53,321 nucleotides of DNA from Mycobacterium sp. E796 (GCF_001672815.1 NZ_LZKK01000247.1:1-53321), one strand, 5' to 3'; shown: positions 9,736 through 26,189, counted from the first letter of the stretch. Made by a program: numbers and translations. Notes: generated by a model from the sequence alone, not told the origin.

Positions 9736-10503
9736 CTAATTGGCCGCCGCGCCGTGGCGCCCGGCCCCCGCGGCGAACCTCCCGGCCCCTTCCGCCGCCT
9801 CCGCGGCGACGCGCGCGATGCTGGCGAATTCGAAATCGATCGCCTCCGATTCCGGCCTGCCCCACTGCGCCAGCGCCGAGAGCCGATCCGACCGCAGGCA
9901 CTGTTGCGGCAGGGCCGCGAGCTCTGCCGCCAGTTCCTCGGCCGCTTGGCGCGCTTGGCCTTTGGGCACGACGCGGTTGGCCAGCCCCATGGCCAGCGCC
10001 TCGTCGGCCCGGACGCCGCGGCCGGTGAGGATCATGTCCATGGCGCGGCTCTGCCCGATGAGCCGGGGCAGCCGCACGGTGCCGCCGTCGATCAGCGGGA
10101 CTCCCCAGCGCCGGCAGAACACGCCGAACACGGCGTCCTCCTCGGCGACCCGCAGGTCGCACCACAGGGCCAGCTCCAGGCCGCCGGCGACGGCGTAGCC
10201 GCTCACCGCGGCGATCACCGGCTTGGACAGCACCATCCGCGTCGGCCCCATCGGCCCGGGGCCGGTGCGGTGCACCTCGTTGGCGTCGGACGTGCCGAAG
10301 GACTTCAAATCGGCTCCGGCGCAAAAGGTTCCGCCGTCTCCCCACAGCACGGCCACCGATGCGGTGTCATCGCGGTCGAACTCCTCGAACGCCGCGTAGA
10401 GCGCGGCCGCGGTGGGGCCGTTGACGGCGTTGCGCGCCGCCGGCCGATCGAGGATGACCGTGGTCACCGGACCGTTTCGCTCGATACGCACCGGGTCGCT
10501 CAT
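9736..10503 (-). CDS. echA5: enoyl-CoA hydratase/isomerase family protein
   Basis: This is a 255-residue crotonase-fold protein. It has the oxyanion-hole segments around GTFCAGADLK and the later GYAVAGGLELALWCD, as in enoyl-CoA hydratases acting on acyl-CoA thioesters in beta-oxidation. The ATG at 10503 overlaps the stop of the PaaX-like gene (ATGA), so the two are translationally coupled. An open frame extends further upstream but lies within that gene and is not used. It is the last gene of the fadE8-echA4-regulator-echA5 operon. Substrate chain length cannot be told from sequence. Confidence 0.93.
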   Translation of the reverse strand: MSDPVRIERNGPVTTVILDRPAARNAVNGPTAAALYAAFEEFDRDDTASVAVLWGDGGTFCAGADLKSFGTSDANEVHRTGPGPMGPTRMVLSKPVIAAVSGYAVAGGLELALWCDLRVAEEDAVFGVFCRRWGVPLIDGGTVRLPRLIGQSRAMDMILTGRGVRADEALAMGLANRVVPKGQARQAAEELAAELAALPQQCLRSDRLSALAQWGRPESEAIDFEFASIARVAAEAAEGAGRFAAGAGRHGAAAN

Positions 10504-11222
10504 TTTGCCTCCACTAGTCGGGGTAGGTTGCGTCGCTGCGCCAGCTCGGTGGCGAAGTCGTGGTAAGCGTCGCGCAGCCGGTCGCCGGGCCAATCGGCGG
10601 GCAGCAGATCGGCCGGCAACATCGGATCGGTGAGCAGGTGGCGCACGATCGCCGCTGCGGCGACGAACCGGCCGGGAATGTCCGACGCTGCCGCCATCTC
10701 GCCGAGCAGCCGGCGGCCGGTCTCGGCCCAACCGGGCAGGTCCCACAGCTCGCCGGCCAGCTCTGCGGGCGCGTCGTCACGCGCCCTGAGCGTCCGCACC
10801 CGACCCGCGACATCCGGGTCCAGCTCCGAGGCCAGGTTGTCGGGCCGCATCCAGACGCCTTCGCGGAGCTCGCCAAAGCGGTTGTCGTGCATGGCGGTTC
10901 GCAACGCCGCGCGGGTGCGGGCGTCGCCGCCCACGCTGGTCACGATCAGCACCAGCCAGTCCCCGCGCCACGGTCGGGTTTGGGGGCGCATGGCATCGTC
11001 CTGCCGGCGTTGGCGCGCCAGCAATCGATCGGAGAGCCTGTAGCCGTCGGCGGACCGGATCAGGTCGCCCGCGCCGACCATGCGGGTCAGCGCCACCCGA
11101 AGCGCGGTCTCCTTGATGCCGAAATCGGCAGTGAGGCCGATCAATTCGCCGGCCGTGGCGCACGCGGGGTGGGCGCCGAGCAGCACGCTGAGCACCACCG
11201 ACCGGGCCGTCATGTCCGGCAT
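10500..11222 (-). CDS. PaaX family transcriptional regulator, Rv0674-like
   Basis: The 240-residue protein has an N-terminal winged-helix domain (about residues 5-70: ARSVVLSVLLGAH, then a recognition region ending ADGYRLSDR) and the PaaX-type central and C-terminal regions. PaaX of other bacteria represses phenylacetate catabolism and responds to phenylacetyl-CoA. Here the gene sits inside a fatty acyl-CoA operon, so an acyl-CoA ligand and autoregulation of the operon are plausible but inferred. It starts three bases after echA4 and overlaps echA5 by four. Confidence 0.85.
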   Translation of the reverse strand: MPDMTARSVVLSVLLGAHPACATAGELIGLTADFGIKETALRVALTRMVGAGDLIRSADGYRLSDRLLARQRRQDDAMRPQTRPWRGDWLVLIVTSVGGDARTRAALRTAMHDNRFGELREGVWMRPDNLASELDPDVAGRVRTLRARDDAPAELAGELWDLPGWAETGRRLLGEMAAASDIPGRFVAAAAIVRHLLTDPMLPADLLPADWPGDRLRDAYHDFATELAQRRNLPRLVEAK

Positions 11223-11225
11223 GGC

Positions 11226-12164
11226 CTACACCTGTGACGCTTTCCGGCCGTGGTCGCCGAAGGGCTCGTCGCGATGCCGGACGGCTTCCCGGAAGCCGTG
11301 CTCGACCGCGTCGGCCACGAAGGCGTGCCCCTCGGGGGTGTGCCGCGCGACACCGTCGAACACCGTGCTGACCATCCTGCTGGTGGCCACTCCCTGTTGC
11401 AGCAGAGCCGAATTGAGCGCGAGCTTGACCATGATCAACTGGTTGACCGGCACGGCGGCGATCCTTTCGACCAGCCGCTCGGTCCGCTCGTCGAGGTCCT
11501 CGGGGTCCGGCGCCTCCACCGCCAGGCCCCATTCGGCGGCCTGCGCGCCGGTGATGCAATCGCCGGTGAGCAGCAGGCGTTTCGCGCGCTGGTCGCCGAG
11601 CCGGTGGGCCCACAGCCCAGCCGCCGGGACGCCCCACACCCGGGTCGGCGGGTAACCGATCTTGGCGTCGGCGGCGGCGATCACCTGGTCGGCGTGCAAC
11701 GCGATGTCGGTGCCGCCGGCCACGCAGTACCCGTGAATCTTGACCACCGTCGGCTTGTCGGCGTGCATCAGGCTGGAGAACCCCCGCACGAAGCGGCTCA
11801 TCATCTGGTAGTCGACCATCGGGTCCCACGGCTGATTCGGCAGGTGGTTGACGGCCTGAGTCTTGCCGTCCAGCACGGTGCCCTGATAGGCGCCGGTCCC
11901 CCCGGCCGACCCGGTGCGATCGGCGTAGGCGGACAGGTCGAAGCCCGCGCAGAAGCCCTCGCCGCGCCCCGACACGAGGATGACGTGGACGCTTGGGTCG
12001 AGGTCGGCGCGCTCCACCAACGCCGAGAGCTCCAGCGGGGTGTCCGCGACGATCGCGTTGCCCTTCTCCGGCCGGTTGAAGGTGATGCGCGCAACCCGAT
12101 CGGTGACCTCGTAGGTCATCGTCTTCAGGTTGTCGAAGTCCACCGGCCTGATCGCGTGGGTCAC
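11226..12164 (-). CDS. echA4: enoyl-CoA hydratase family protein
   Basis: This is a 312-residue crotonase-fold protein, longer than typical enoyl-CoA hydratases. It carries RITFNRPEKGNAI and GRGEGFCAGFDLSAY near the active site and GYCVAGGTDIALHAD for the second oxyanion contact. The GTG at 12164 overlaps the fadE8 stop (GTGA). The length agrees with Mtb EchA4. A later ATG at 12120 is possible but would lose conserved N-terminal sequence. Being directly behind an acyl-CoA dehydrogenase, it probably hydrates the enoyl-CoA product; the exact substrate is unknown. Confidence 0.93.
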   Translation of the reverse strand: MTHAIRPVDFDNLKTMTYEVTDRVARITFNRPEKGNAIVADTPLELSALVERADLDPSVHVILVSGRGEGFCAGFDLSAYADRTGSAGGTGAYQGTVLDGKTQAVNHLPNQPWDPMVDYQMMSRFVRGFSSLMHADKPTVVKIHGYCVAGGTDIALHADQVIAAADAKIGYPPTRVWGVPAAGLWAHRLGDQRAKRLLLTGDCITGAQAAEWGLAVEAPDPEDLDERTERLVERIAAVPVNQLIMVKLALNSALLQQGVATSRMVSTVFDGVARHTPEGHAFVADAVEHGFREAVRHRDEPFGDHGRKASQV

Positions 12165-13789
12165 CCCTTGACCAACGCTCGCTCGAGAATCGGTGCGAGG
12201 TCGAGGCCCGTGGGCATCGTGCCGAATGCGCCGCCCCACCGGCCGTCGAGCCGGGTGGCCAGGAATGCCTCGGCGACGGCGGGGTGGCCGTGGCGCACCA
12301 GCAGCGAGCCCTGCAGCGCCAGGCAGATGTCCTCGGCGACCTTCCGGGCGCGGTAGGCGATGTTGTCCAGGTCGGCCAGGTGCTGCCGCAGCTTTTCGAC
12401 GTGGCCGTCCAGCCGGCGATCCTGACCCGCGGTTTTGCCCAGCTCGCCGAACAGCACCTCGACGCACTCGGGGCGAGTTGCCATGGCGCGCAACGTATCC
12501 AGCGCACTGACGTTGCCCGAGCCCTCCCAGATGCCCATGAGCGGCGCCTCGCGGAACAGTCGCGGCATGCCGGAGTCCTCGACGTAGCCGTTGCCGCCCA
12601 GGCATTCCAGCGCCTCGGCGGCGTGCGGGGTGGCGCGCTTGCACACCCAGTACTTGCTGGCGGCCAGGCCGATCCGGCGCAGCAGGGCCTCCGTCGCGTC
12701 GCCCCGGATCGCGTTGTCGGTGGCACCGGCCATCCGCATCGCGACGATCGTGGCGGCCTCGGCCTCGACGGCCAGGTCGGCCAGCACGTTGCGCATCAGC
12801 GGCTGGTCGATCAGGTAGGCGCCGAACGCCTTTCGGTGCTGGGCGTGGTGGATGGCGCGGGTGAGGCCGGTGCGCATGCTGGTGGCAGAGCCGAGCGTGC
12901 AGTCCAGCCGGGTGAGGTTGACCATCTCGATGATGGTGGGGACGCCGCGGCCCTCTTCACCCACCAGCCACGCGACGGCGCCGTCGTACTCCACCTCGCT
13001 TGAGGCGTTGGCATGGTTGCCGAGCTTGTCCTTGAGCCGTTGCAGGAACATCCGATTGCGGGTGCCGTCGGGCAGGATCCGCGGCAGCAGGAAGCAGGAA
13101 AGCCCGCCCGGCGCCTGCGCCAGCACCAGAAAGATGTCGCACATGGGCGCCGAGGTGAACCACTTGTGGCCGGTCAGGCTGTAGCTGCCGTCACCGTTCG
13201 GCGTCGCCTGGGTGGTGCCCGCGCGCACGTCGGAGCCGCCCTGCTTCTCGGTCATCGACATGCCCGCGGTGATGCCGGCCTTCGTGGTGGCCAGTTTCAA
13301 CTCGGGGTCGTACTCGCGGCTGGTCAGCAGCGGCTCGTAAATCGCCGCCAGTTCGGGGTTGTAGCGCAGGGCCGGGACGACGGCGTACGTCATCGAGACG
13401 GGGCAGGTGTGTCCGGGCTCGACGTTCCAAACCGACATCTTCGCGGCGCGCACCACGTGCGCGCCCGGGCGCGCGTGCGCCCAGGGCGCCGCGTGGATGC
13501 CGTGGCCGATCGCCGCGCGCATCAGCTCGTGATAGGCCGGGTCGTACTCGATCTCGTCGATGCGGTGCCCGTACTGATCGTGGGTGTGCAGCACCGGCCG
13601 GTTGCGGTCGGCGAGCTCGCCCCACCGCTGCGCCTCGCGGCTGCCGGCGAGCGCCCCGAGCTCGTTCACCTCTTCGGCGCCCCACTGCCCGCCCTCGCGG
13701 ATCAAGGCCTCGACGAGAACGGCGGACGTGGCCGGGTTGTAGTTCTCCAGGGGCGGAACCTGGTTGGTCACGACATGGGTATCAGGCAT
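12161..13789 (-). CDS. fadE8: acyl-CoA dehydrogenase, AidB-like
   Basis: The 542-residue protein belongs to the acyl-CoA dehydrogenase flavoprotein superfamily. Segments such as MSMTEKQGGSDVRAGTT (flavin and substrate pocket) and LECLGGNGYVED in the C-terminal helical domain match the AidB/FadE8 branch. Mtb FadE8 has the same length. The family oxidises acyl-CoA to enoyl-CoA, though AidB itself is linked to alkylation protection, so the real substrate is open. It leads the four-gene operon. A -10 TAACAT six bases before the ATG suggests a leaderless transcript. Confidence 0.95.
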   Translation of the reverse strand: MPDTHVVTNQVPPLENYNPATSAVLVEALIREGGQWGAEEVNELGALAGSREAQRWGELADRNRPVLHTHDQYGHRIDEIEYDPAYHELMRAAIGHGIHAAPWAHARPGAHVVRAAKMSVWNVEPGHTCPVSMTYAVVPALRYNPELAAIYEPLLTSREYDPELKLATTKAGITAGMSMTEKQGGSDVRAGTTQATPNGDGSYSLTGHKWFTSAPMCDIFLVLAQAPGGLSCFLLPRILPDGTRNRMFLQRLKDKLGNHANASSEVEYDGAVAWLVGEEGRGVPTIIEMVNLTRLDCTLGSATSMRTGLTRAIHHAQHRKAFGAYLIDQPLMRNVLADLAVEAEAATIVAMRMAGATDNAIRGDATEALLRRIGLAASKYWVCKRATPHAAEALECLGGNGYVEDSGMPRLFREAPLMGIWEGSGNVSALDTLRAMATRPECVEVLFGELGKTAGQDRRLDGHVEKLRQHLADLDNIAYRARKVAEDICLALQGSLLVRHGHPAVAEAFLATRLDGRWGGAFGTMPTGLDLAPILERALVKG

Positions 13790-13795
13790 GGGTTC

Positions 13796-13823
13796 ATGTT
13801 ACATTTTTCCGACAGTCGCACAA
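13796..13823 (-). promoter_or_regulatory. candidate leaderless promoter of the fadE8 operon
   Basis: Minus strand: -35 TTGTGC (13818-13823), a 16-base spacer and -10 TAACAT (13796-13801), then six bases to the A of the fadE8 ATG (13789). This spacing is that of leaderless mycobacterial promoters, and no ribosome site is visible. A small inverted repeat (ACAG/CTGT) overlaps the -35. Confidence 0.5.
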
Positions 13824-13835
13824 GAGCTGTAATGA

Positions 13836-14672
13836 TCAGCGCGGGTGCGCCGCGAAGAATTGCCAAAGCGTCTGGGTCGCGAACGGCGGCCACTCGTGGC
13901 CGCCGCCGTCGACGGTGACGAGGACGACGCCGCGGTTGTCCGCGCACGCCGCCGCCGAGGTGGTGACGGGGCCGCTGGTGGTCGCGGTCGCGGCGCCGCA
14001 TTGGTCGAGGTTGCGCCAGAACGCATTGACGTCGGGCACCGACGGGCCGTTGATGACGCTGAAGCCCTGCCCGCCGGCGTACGGGACGAGCCGATCGGCG
14101 GTGCCGTGAATGTGCACGACCGATGTCGGGCGCGGGCTGCGGCACGCGTTCAGCTGGGTGCCGGCAACCGGGCCGATCGCCGCGAAGATGTCGGTGGTGC
14201 ACGCCAGCGTGAAGGACATGATGGCGCCGTTGCTCATGCCGGTGGCGTAGACCTTGGCGTGGTCGATGCCGACGTTGCGGGCGATGTCGGCGACGGCCGC
14301 GCTGATGAAGGCGACGTCGTCGACGCCCTCCCGTCCCGGCCGGCCGCAGCAACCCTCCCCGTCGACGTTCCAGGCCCGGTCCAACCCATCCGGATAGGCG
14401 ACGACGAATTTGGCCGAATCGGCCAAACGGTCCCAGTCGTAACCTCTTTCGGCTTGCGCGGCGCTGCCGGAATAGCCGTGCATGACGACCACCAGTGCGG
14501 CCGACGCGGGCGCTTCCGCGGGCTTGTAGAGCCGATAGTCGCGATCGTGGCCGCCGACGTTGAGGTGGTGCAGGCTGGTGCCGGTGACGAAGCCCGACGG
14601 AAGTTCGCGCCACGGCGCGCAGCCGGCGACCAGCAGGACCACTCCGAGAAGCGCCGCGAGCCGACCGAGCAT
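13836..14672 (-). CDS. lpqP: lipoprotein esterase of the PHB depolymerase/feruloyl esterase type
   Basis: The 278-residue protein has a short signal peptide and lipobox VAGC (Cys18), so it should be an envelope lipoprotein. The mature part is an alpha/beta hydrolase resembling the PHB depolymerase and feruloyl esterase family. It has an oxyanion region VVMHGYSGS, nucleophile elbow GMSNGA, an Asp in HGTADRLVPY, and a His in DGGGHEWP. It therefore probably cleaves an ester at the cell surface; the substrate is unknown. It begins 11 bases after nfo and may be cotranscribed with it. Its Mtb counterpart is Rv0671. Confidence 0.9.
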   Translation of the reverse strand: MLGRLAALLGVVLLVAGCAPWRELPSGFVTGTSLHHLNVGGHDRDYRLYKPAEAPASAALVVVMHGYSGSAAQAERGYDWDRLADSAKFVVAYPDGLDRAWNVDGEGCCGRPGREGVDDVAFISAAVADIARNVGIDHAKVYATGMSNGAIMSFTLACTTDIFAAIGPVAGTQLNACRSPRPTSVVHIHGTADRLVPYAGGQGFSVINGPSVPDVNAFWRNLDQCGAATATTSGPVTTSAAACADNRGVVLVTVDGGGHEWPPFATQTLWQFFAAHPR

Positions 14673-14683
14673 GGGCCCGCGGA

Positions 14684-15439
14684 TCAGCCGCCGGTGTTTT
14701 CCCGCAGGAACGCGATGTCGTCCTTGCGGCCCTCGTCGGCGGTCTCGCAGATCACCGGCGCGTCGGCGGCCTTGACCACCGCGACCAGCAGGTCGGGGTC
14801 GATCTGACCGGTGCCGAAGTTGGCGTGCCGGTCGGCGCCCGAGCCCGCGGCGTCGCGCGAGTCGTTGCAGTGCACCAGGTCGATGCGGCCCGTCAGGGCC
14901 TTGATCCGGTCGACCGCGTCGATCAGCTCCTCACCCGCGGCCCACGCGTGGCAGGTGTCCAGGCAGAAGCCGATTCCCTTGTCCCCGATGTGATCCCAGA
15001 GCCTGCCGATGGTGTCGAAATAACGGGCCATGGCGTGGTCGCCGCCCGCCGTGTTCTCCAGGTACACCTGCACATCGGATTCGAGGTAGTCCAGCGCCTT
15101 GACCCACCGCTCGAATCCGGCCTCCATGTCGTCGTCGTCGGCGTGGCCGCCGTGCACGATCACCGCCGTGGCGCCGATCTCCGCGGCGGCGTCGCAGGTG
15201 TCCTGCAGGATCTTGCGCGACGGGATGCGGATGCGGTTGTTGGCCGAGGCCACGTTGATGAGGTACGGCGCGTGGACGTACAGCGGGATGGTCGACGCCT
15301 TCAGCGCCTCCGCGTCGTCGCGCGGTTTGGGCTTCTTCCAGCTCTGCGGGTTGCCCAGGAAGAACTGCACCGCGTCGGCGCCGTCGGCCTGCGCGGCGGC
15401 CAGGGGATCGTCGGAGTGGACGTGCGAACCGATGAGCAC
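14684..15439 (-). CDS. nfo: endonuclease IV (AP endonuclease)
   Basis: Endonuclease IV cuts DNA at abasic sites in base-excision repair. The 251-residue protein shows family zinc-site segments: GSHVHSDD near the start, [28 protein letters not shown] and [18 protein letters not shown]. The GTG at 15439 is chosen because the family begins (M)LIGSHV; an open frame upstream runs into a palindromic spacer and is not supported. In Mtb (end, Rv0670) a ceramidase gene (Rv0669c) separates it from rpoC; here only a repeat and the rpoC terminator intervene. Confidence 0.95.
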   Translation of the reverse strand: MLIGSHVHSDDPLAAAQADGADAVQFFLGNPQSWKKPKPRDDAEALKASTIPLYVHAPYLINVASANNRIRIPSRKILQDTCDAAAEIGATAVIVHGGHADDDDMEAGFERWVKALDYLESDVQVYLENTAGGDHAMARYFDTIGRLWDHIGDKGIGFCLDTCHAWAAGEELIDAVDRIKALTGRIDLVHCNDSRDAAGSGADRHANFGTGQIDPDLLVAVVKAADAPVICETADEGRKDDIAFLRENTGG

Positions 15440-15473
15440 GGTGGCCAGTGTAGTAAGCGCAGCCGACGCGAGC

Positions 15474-15519
15474 GTCACGCCAGCGTGACATTGGGACGCC
15501 AGAGCCACGCTGGCGTGAC
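15474..15519. repeat. pair of palindromic 16-mers in opposite orientation
   Basis: GTCACGCCAGCGTGAC (15474-15489) is a near-perfect palindrome with 7-base arms. The second copy, GCCACGCTGGCGTGAC (15504-15519), is its reverse complement with one change. They lie between the nfo start and the rpoC terminator. They look like a small mycobacterial interspersed hairpin element; function unknown. Confidence 0.6.
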
Positions 15520-15532
15520 ACTCGGCGGGTAC

Positions 15533-15565
15533 GAAAAAGCCCCGGGCCGAAACCCGGGGCTTTTT
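15533..15565 (-). terminator. rpoBC intrinsic terminator
   Basis: A perfect 13-base stem, AAAAAGCCCCGGG / CCCGGGGCTTTTT, with a six-base loop starts ten bases after the rpoC stop. On the minus strand it ends in five T residues, so it is a classical Rho-independent terminator. The A/T-symmetric arms would also permit termination in the other direction. Confidence 0.9.
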
Positions 15566-15574
15566 CTGTGTGGA

Positions 15575-19546
<3,972 letters not shown>

Positions 19547-19568
19547 TTAGATACCTAAAAAAACGTGA

Positions 19569-23495
<3,927 letters not shown>

Positions 23496-24509
23496 TTACG
23501 ACCCGCCGAACTCGTTGGCCTTGAACCGGTGGGTGCCTTCGAGGTCGTCGAGGATCGCTGCCTGAGCATTCTTGGGCAGAGTGTGCAGGATCTCGCGCAC
23601 CCGGGCCTGGCGCCGCGCGACGGCCTTGCGCTCCGGCATGCCCGGCGTCGCGGTGATCTGCGGCGGCACCCCCTCGATCTCCTCGACGCCGCCGGCGTGG
23701 TGGCCGGCATCCAGCAGGGCCTGCTCCTCGGCCATGGTGGCCTCGTCCTTCTCCTCGGACATGCCGATCGGCCCGATGCGCCGGCCGTTGAGGAACTGCC
23801 GCACGACGGGCTCGTCGCTGGTCAGCAGCACCTCCCGCGGCCCGAACATGACCAGCTTGCGGCGGAACAACATGCCCATGTTGTCCGGCACGGTCCGGGC
23901 GATGTTGATGTTGTGCGTCACGATCAAGACGGTGGCGTCGATCTGGGCGTTGATGTCGAGGATCAGCTGGCTGAGGTAGGCCGTACGAACCGGGTCCAGA
24001 CCGGAGTCGGGCTCGTCGCACAGGATGATCTGCGGGTCCATCACCAGCGCCCGGGCCAGGCTGGCGCGCTTGCGCATACCGCCCGAGATCTCACCGGGGA
24101 ACTTCTTCTCGTCGCCGCCGAGGCCCACCAGCGTCAGCTTCTCCATGACGATGTCACGGATCTCGCTTTCCTTCTTCTTGGTGTGCTCGCGTAGTGGGAA
24201 CGCCGCGTTGTCGAACAGGTTCATCGAACCGAACAGCGCGCCGTCCTGGAACATGACGCCGAACAGCGTGCGGATCTCGTAAAGCTCCTTGGCCGAACAC
24301 TCGAGGATGTCGGTGCCGTCGATCATGATCGAGCCGCGCTCCGGGCGCAGCAGACCGATGAGGGACTTCAGGAACACTGATTTGCCGGTACCCGACGGCC
24401 CGAGCAAGACGCTGACCTCCCCGGCGGGGATATCCAGCGTCACGTCTTCCCAAATTCTCGAGGGACCGAACGACTTCGTGAGTCCCCTCACCTCGATTGC
24501 GACGCCCAT
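23496..24509 (-). CDS. mkl: ABC transporter ATPase Mkl/MceG
   Basis: This 337-residue ATPase has Walker A GPSGTGKS (37-44), an SGGMRKR signature (142-148) and Walker B ILCDEPDSG (from 162). An extended C-terminal tail (about residues 250-337, with MSEEKDEATMAEEQALLDAG) is typical of MceG. In Mtb, MceG powers the Mce lipid importers, including Mce1 (fatty acids) and Mce4 (cholesterol). ATG 24509 has GGAAGG upstream; a GTG at 24569 would add 20 residues, part of which resembles the longer Mtb protein. It follows the carotenoid oxygenase gene. The Rv0656-Rv0666 block found beside it in Mtb is missing. Confidence 0.95.
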   Translation of the reverse strand: MGVAIEVRGLTKSFGPSRIWEDVTLDIPAGEVSVLLGPSGTGKSVFLKSLIGLLRPERGSIMIDGTDILECSAKELYEIRTLFGVMFQDGALFGSMNLFDNAAFPLREHTKKKESEIRDIVMEKLTLVGLGGDEKKFPGEISGGMRKRASLARALVMDPQIILCDEPDSGLDPVRTAYLSQLILDINAQIDATVLIVTHNINIARTVPDNMGMLFRRKLVMFGPREVLLTSDEPVVRQFLNGRRIGPIGMSEEKDEATMAEEQALLDAGHHAGGVEEIEGVPPQITATPGMPERKAVARRQARVREILHTLPKNAQAAILDDLEGTHRFKANEFGGS

Positions 24510-24670
24510 GGGGAATCCTTCCGTCAACGCTCGTGCCCGCCACCTGCCCTTTTGTGTGGCATCAGTCACTGTAGCGCACGTCAGGCACCCCGCATCAGGC
24601 TTGGATCGGACCGCTGGCAAAAAGTGCCCGACCTGAGACTCGGCGCCTCGCCCCCTATTCGACGCGAGTG

Positions 24671-26152
24671 TTAGCCGGAGGGCGCCCAGTTGCCGTGGAA
24701 GCCCATCGGGACCCGCTGCGGCAGGTGCACGGTAGCCACCGACTCGAGGGTCTGCGCATCCAGCAGCACCAGCTGCCCTTCGTCGCGGCCGCGGTGGTAG
24801 CCGTAGCCCATCAGGATGCCGTCGTCCTCGGCGGCCGCCGCGGGGTTCGGCACGAATGACATCTCGCCGAGCAAAAGCTCGGGGTCGAGTGCGGCCACCG
24901 TGGCCGACCCCGTGACGTAGTCGTGCTTGTACAGCGGTGCCTCGGCGCCCTGGAACGACGCGCCGACGGTGTAGCCGTAGCGGTGCCGCCCGCCGAGGCG
25001 GGTCTCGTTGATCCGCGGGAATTCCTGGGGCCGGTCGTCGCGGCATTCGGTGGCCACCGCGCCGGTCGCCAGGTTGATGGTCCAGCGGTCCAGCCTGGGC
25101 GCGGTGTCGCCGGGGCCGCGCCGGTCGCGGTCGAACATCCGCGCGTAGCGCACCACGTCGAGCACCAAAACCTCTGCGCCGCCGCGCATTTCGGAGTAGG
25201 CGTTGAGCGGGTGGTAGACGTAACAGGGTTCGATGTCGAACCAGCGGACGTCGGAGTTGGCCCCCTCGCGGGGCATGACGCCGATGCGCGCCGGGTAGCC
25301 GGGGTTCCAGGCGTACGGCATCCGGTCGTCGTGCTTCGGGTTGCGGTTCATCATCGCGGTGATCGGGCCCGGCACCCGGACCCGCCCGATCAGCGACTGC
25401 AGCGCCAGCCGGGCCGGCACGCCCAGCCAGCGCGGGACGTTCGCCGGCAGCACTTGCACCGGGTCGAACGTCACCGGCAGGTCGTAGATCACCACGTATT
25501 TCTCGGTCAGCGAGAAGTCGTGCATCATCGGCGACCCGGACACCTCGATGTCGACCGTGCGGCGGGCCCGCCCGCGGTTGTCGATCACCGAGTACTGCAC
25601 GGTGCGGCCGCGCGCGAAAGAGTAAGACACGGCGTGCAATTCGCCGGTGTGCGGATCGCGGTGCGGATGGGCGGCGTACCCGCCCTCCAGGGTGCCGTCG
25701 AAGTCGCAGGTTCCGACGGTGTCGAGCTCGTCGGACAGCTCGTAGTTGGCGGCCCCGCCCTCGACCAGCGCCAGGGTGCGGCCGGCGTGCGTCAGCACGT
25801 TGGTGTTGGCGCCGAAGGACAGCATGCCCGCCCGCGGGTTGAGGCGGTCCGGCACCGGCTCGCCGAGGGTGGCGCACACCGAGAGGCTGCGCACCCAGCG
25901 GTTGCGATACCACTGGGCCTTGCCGTCGCGCAGCGCGACGCCGTGCACCATGCCGTCGCCACTGAACCAGTGATACGTCGCCGGGTCGACCTCTTCGGCC
26001 GGGTTCGGTCCGTTGCGCAGGTAGCGCCCGTCAAGGTGCTCCGGGATGTGCCCGGTGACCTCCAGGTCGGTCGCGGTGACCTCGGCGCCCACCGGCGCCA
26101 GAAAGCCCTCGAGATAAGGATTCCCGGACGTGACGGTTTCCGTAGTCGTCAT
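24671..26152 (-). CDS. carotenoid cleavage oxygenase, Rv0654-like
   Basis: The 493-residue protein belongs to the carotenoid oxygenase family, a seven-bladed beta-propeller with iron held by four His residues. Candidates include His in HPHRDPHTGELHAVSY, PMMHDFSLTEKYVV, and the final VPMGFHGNWAPSG. The segment RNGPNPAEEVDPATYHWFSGDGMVHG is typical. Mtb Rv0654 has been reported to cleave carotenoids and apocarotenoids in vitro. It is divergent from a TetR regulator, with a palindromic operator in the 62-base gap, so expression is probably controlled by that regulator. The natural substrate here is unknown. Confidence 0.94.
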   Translation of the reverse strand: MTTTETVTSGNPYLEGFLAPVGAEVTATDLEVTGHIPEHLDGRYLRNGPNPAEEVDPATYHWFSGDGMVHGVALRDGKAQWYRNRWVRSLSVCATLGEPVPDRLNPRAGMLSFGANTNVLTHAGRTLALVEGGAANYELSDELDTVGTCDFDGTLEGGYAAHPHRDPHTGELHAVSYSFARGRTVQYSVIDNRGRARRTVDIEVSGSPMMHDFSLTEKYVVIYDLPVTFDPVQVLPANVPRWLGVPARLALQSLIGRVRVPGPITAMMNRNPKHDDRMPYAWNPGYPARIGVMPREGANSDVRWFDIEPCYVYHPLNAYSEMRGGAEVLVLDVVRYARMFDRDRRGPGDTAPRLDRWTINLATGAVATECRDDRPQEFPRINETRLGGRHRYGYTVGASFQGAEAPLYKHDYVTGSATVAALDPELLLGEMSFVPNPAAAAEDDGILMGYGYHRGRDEGQLVLLDAQTLESVATVHLPQRVPMGFHGNWAPSG

Positions 26153-26164
26153 TGCTGAGCTCCT

Positions 26165-26189
26165 ATAACATTGTTATTTCAGCGTTATT
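26165..26189. promoter_or_regulatory. candidate TetR operator with a third half-site
   Basis: ATAACA-T-TGTTAT (26165-26177) is a perfect palindrome. GTTATT recurs at 26184-26189, exactly 11 bases (one helical turn) after its first occurrence at 26173-26178. It fills the centre of the divergent gap between the carotenoid oxygenase and the TetR gene. The three spaced half-sites suggest cooperative binding; this is inference. Confidence 0.6.

Noticed and set aside
23496..25913. A single 805-codon minus-strand frame joining mkl to sequence inside the carotenoid oxygenase gene
   Set aside because: The mkl frame happens to be open upstream. The part beyond 24569 is out of phase with the carotenoid oxygenase and has no family similarity, so this is not a fusion.
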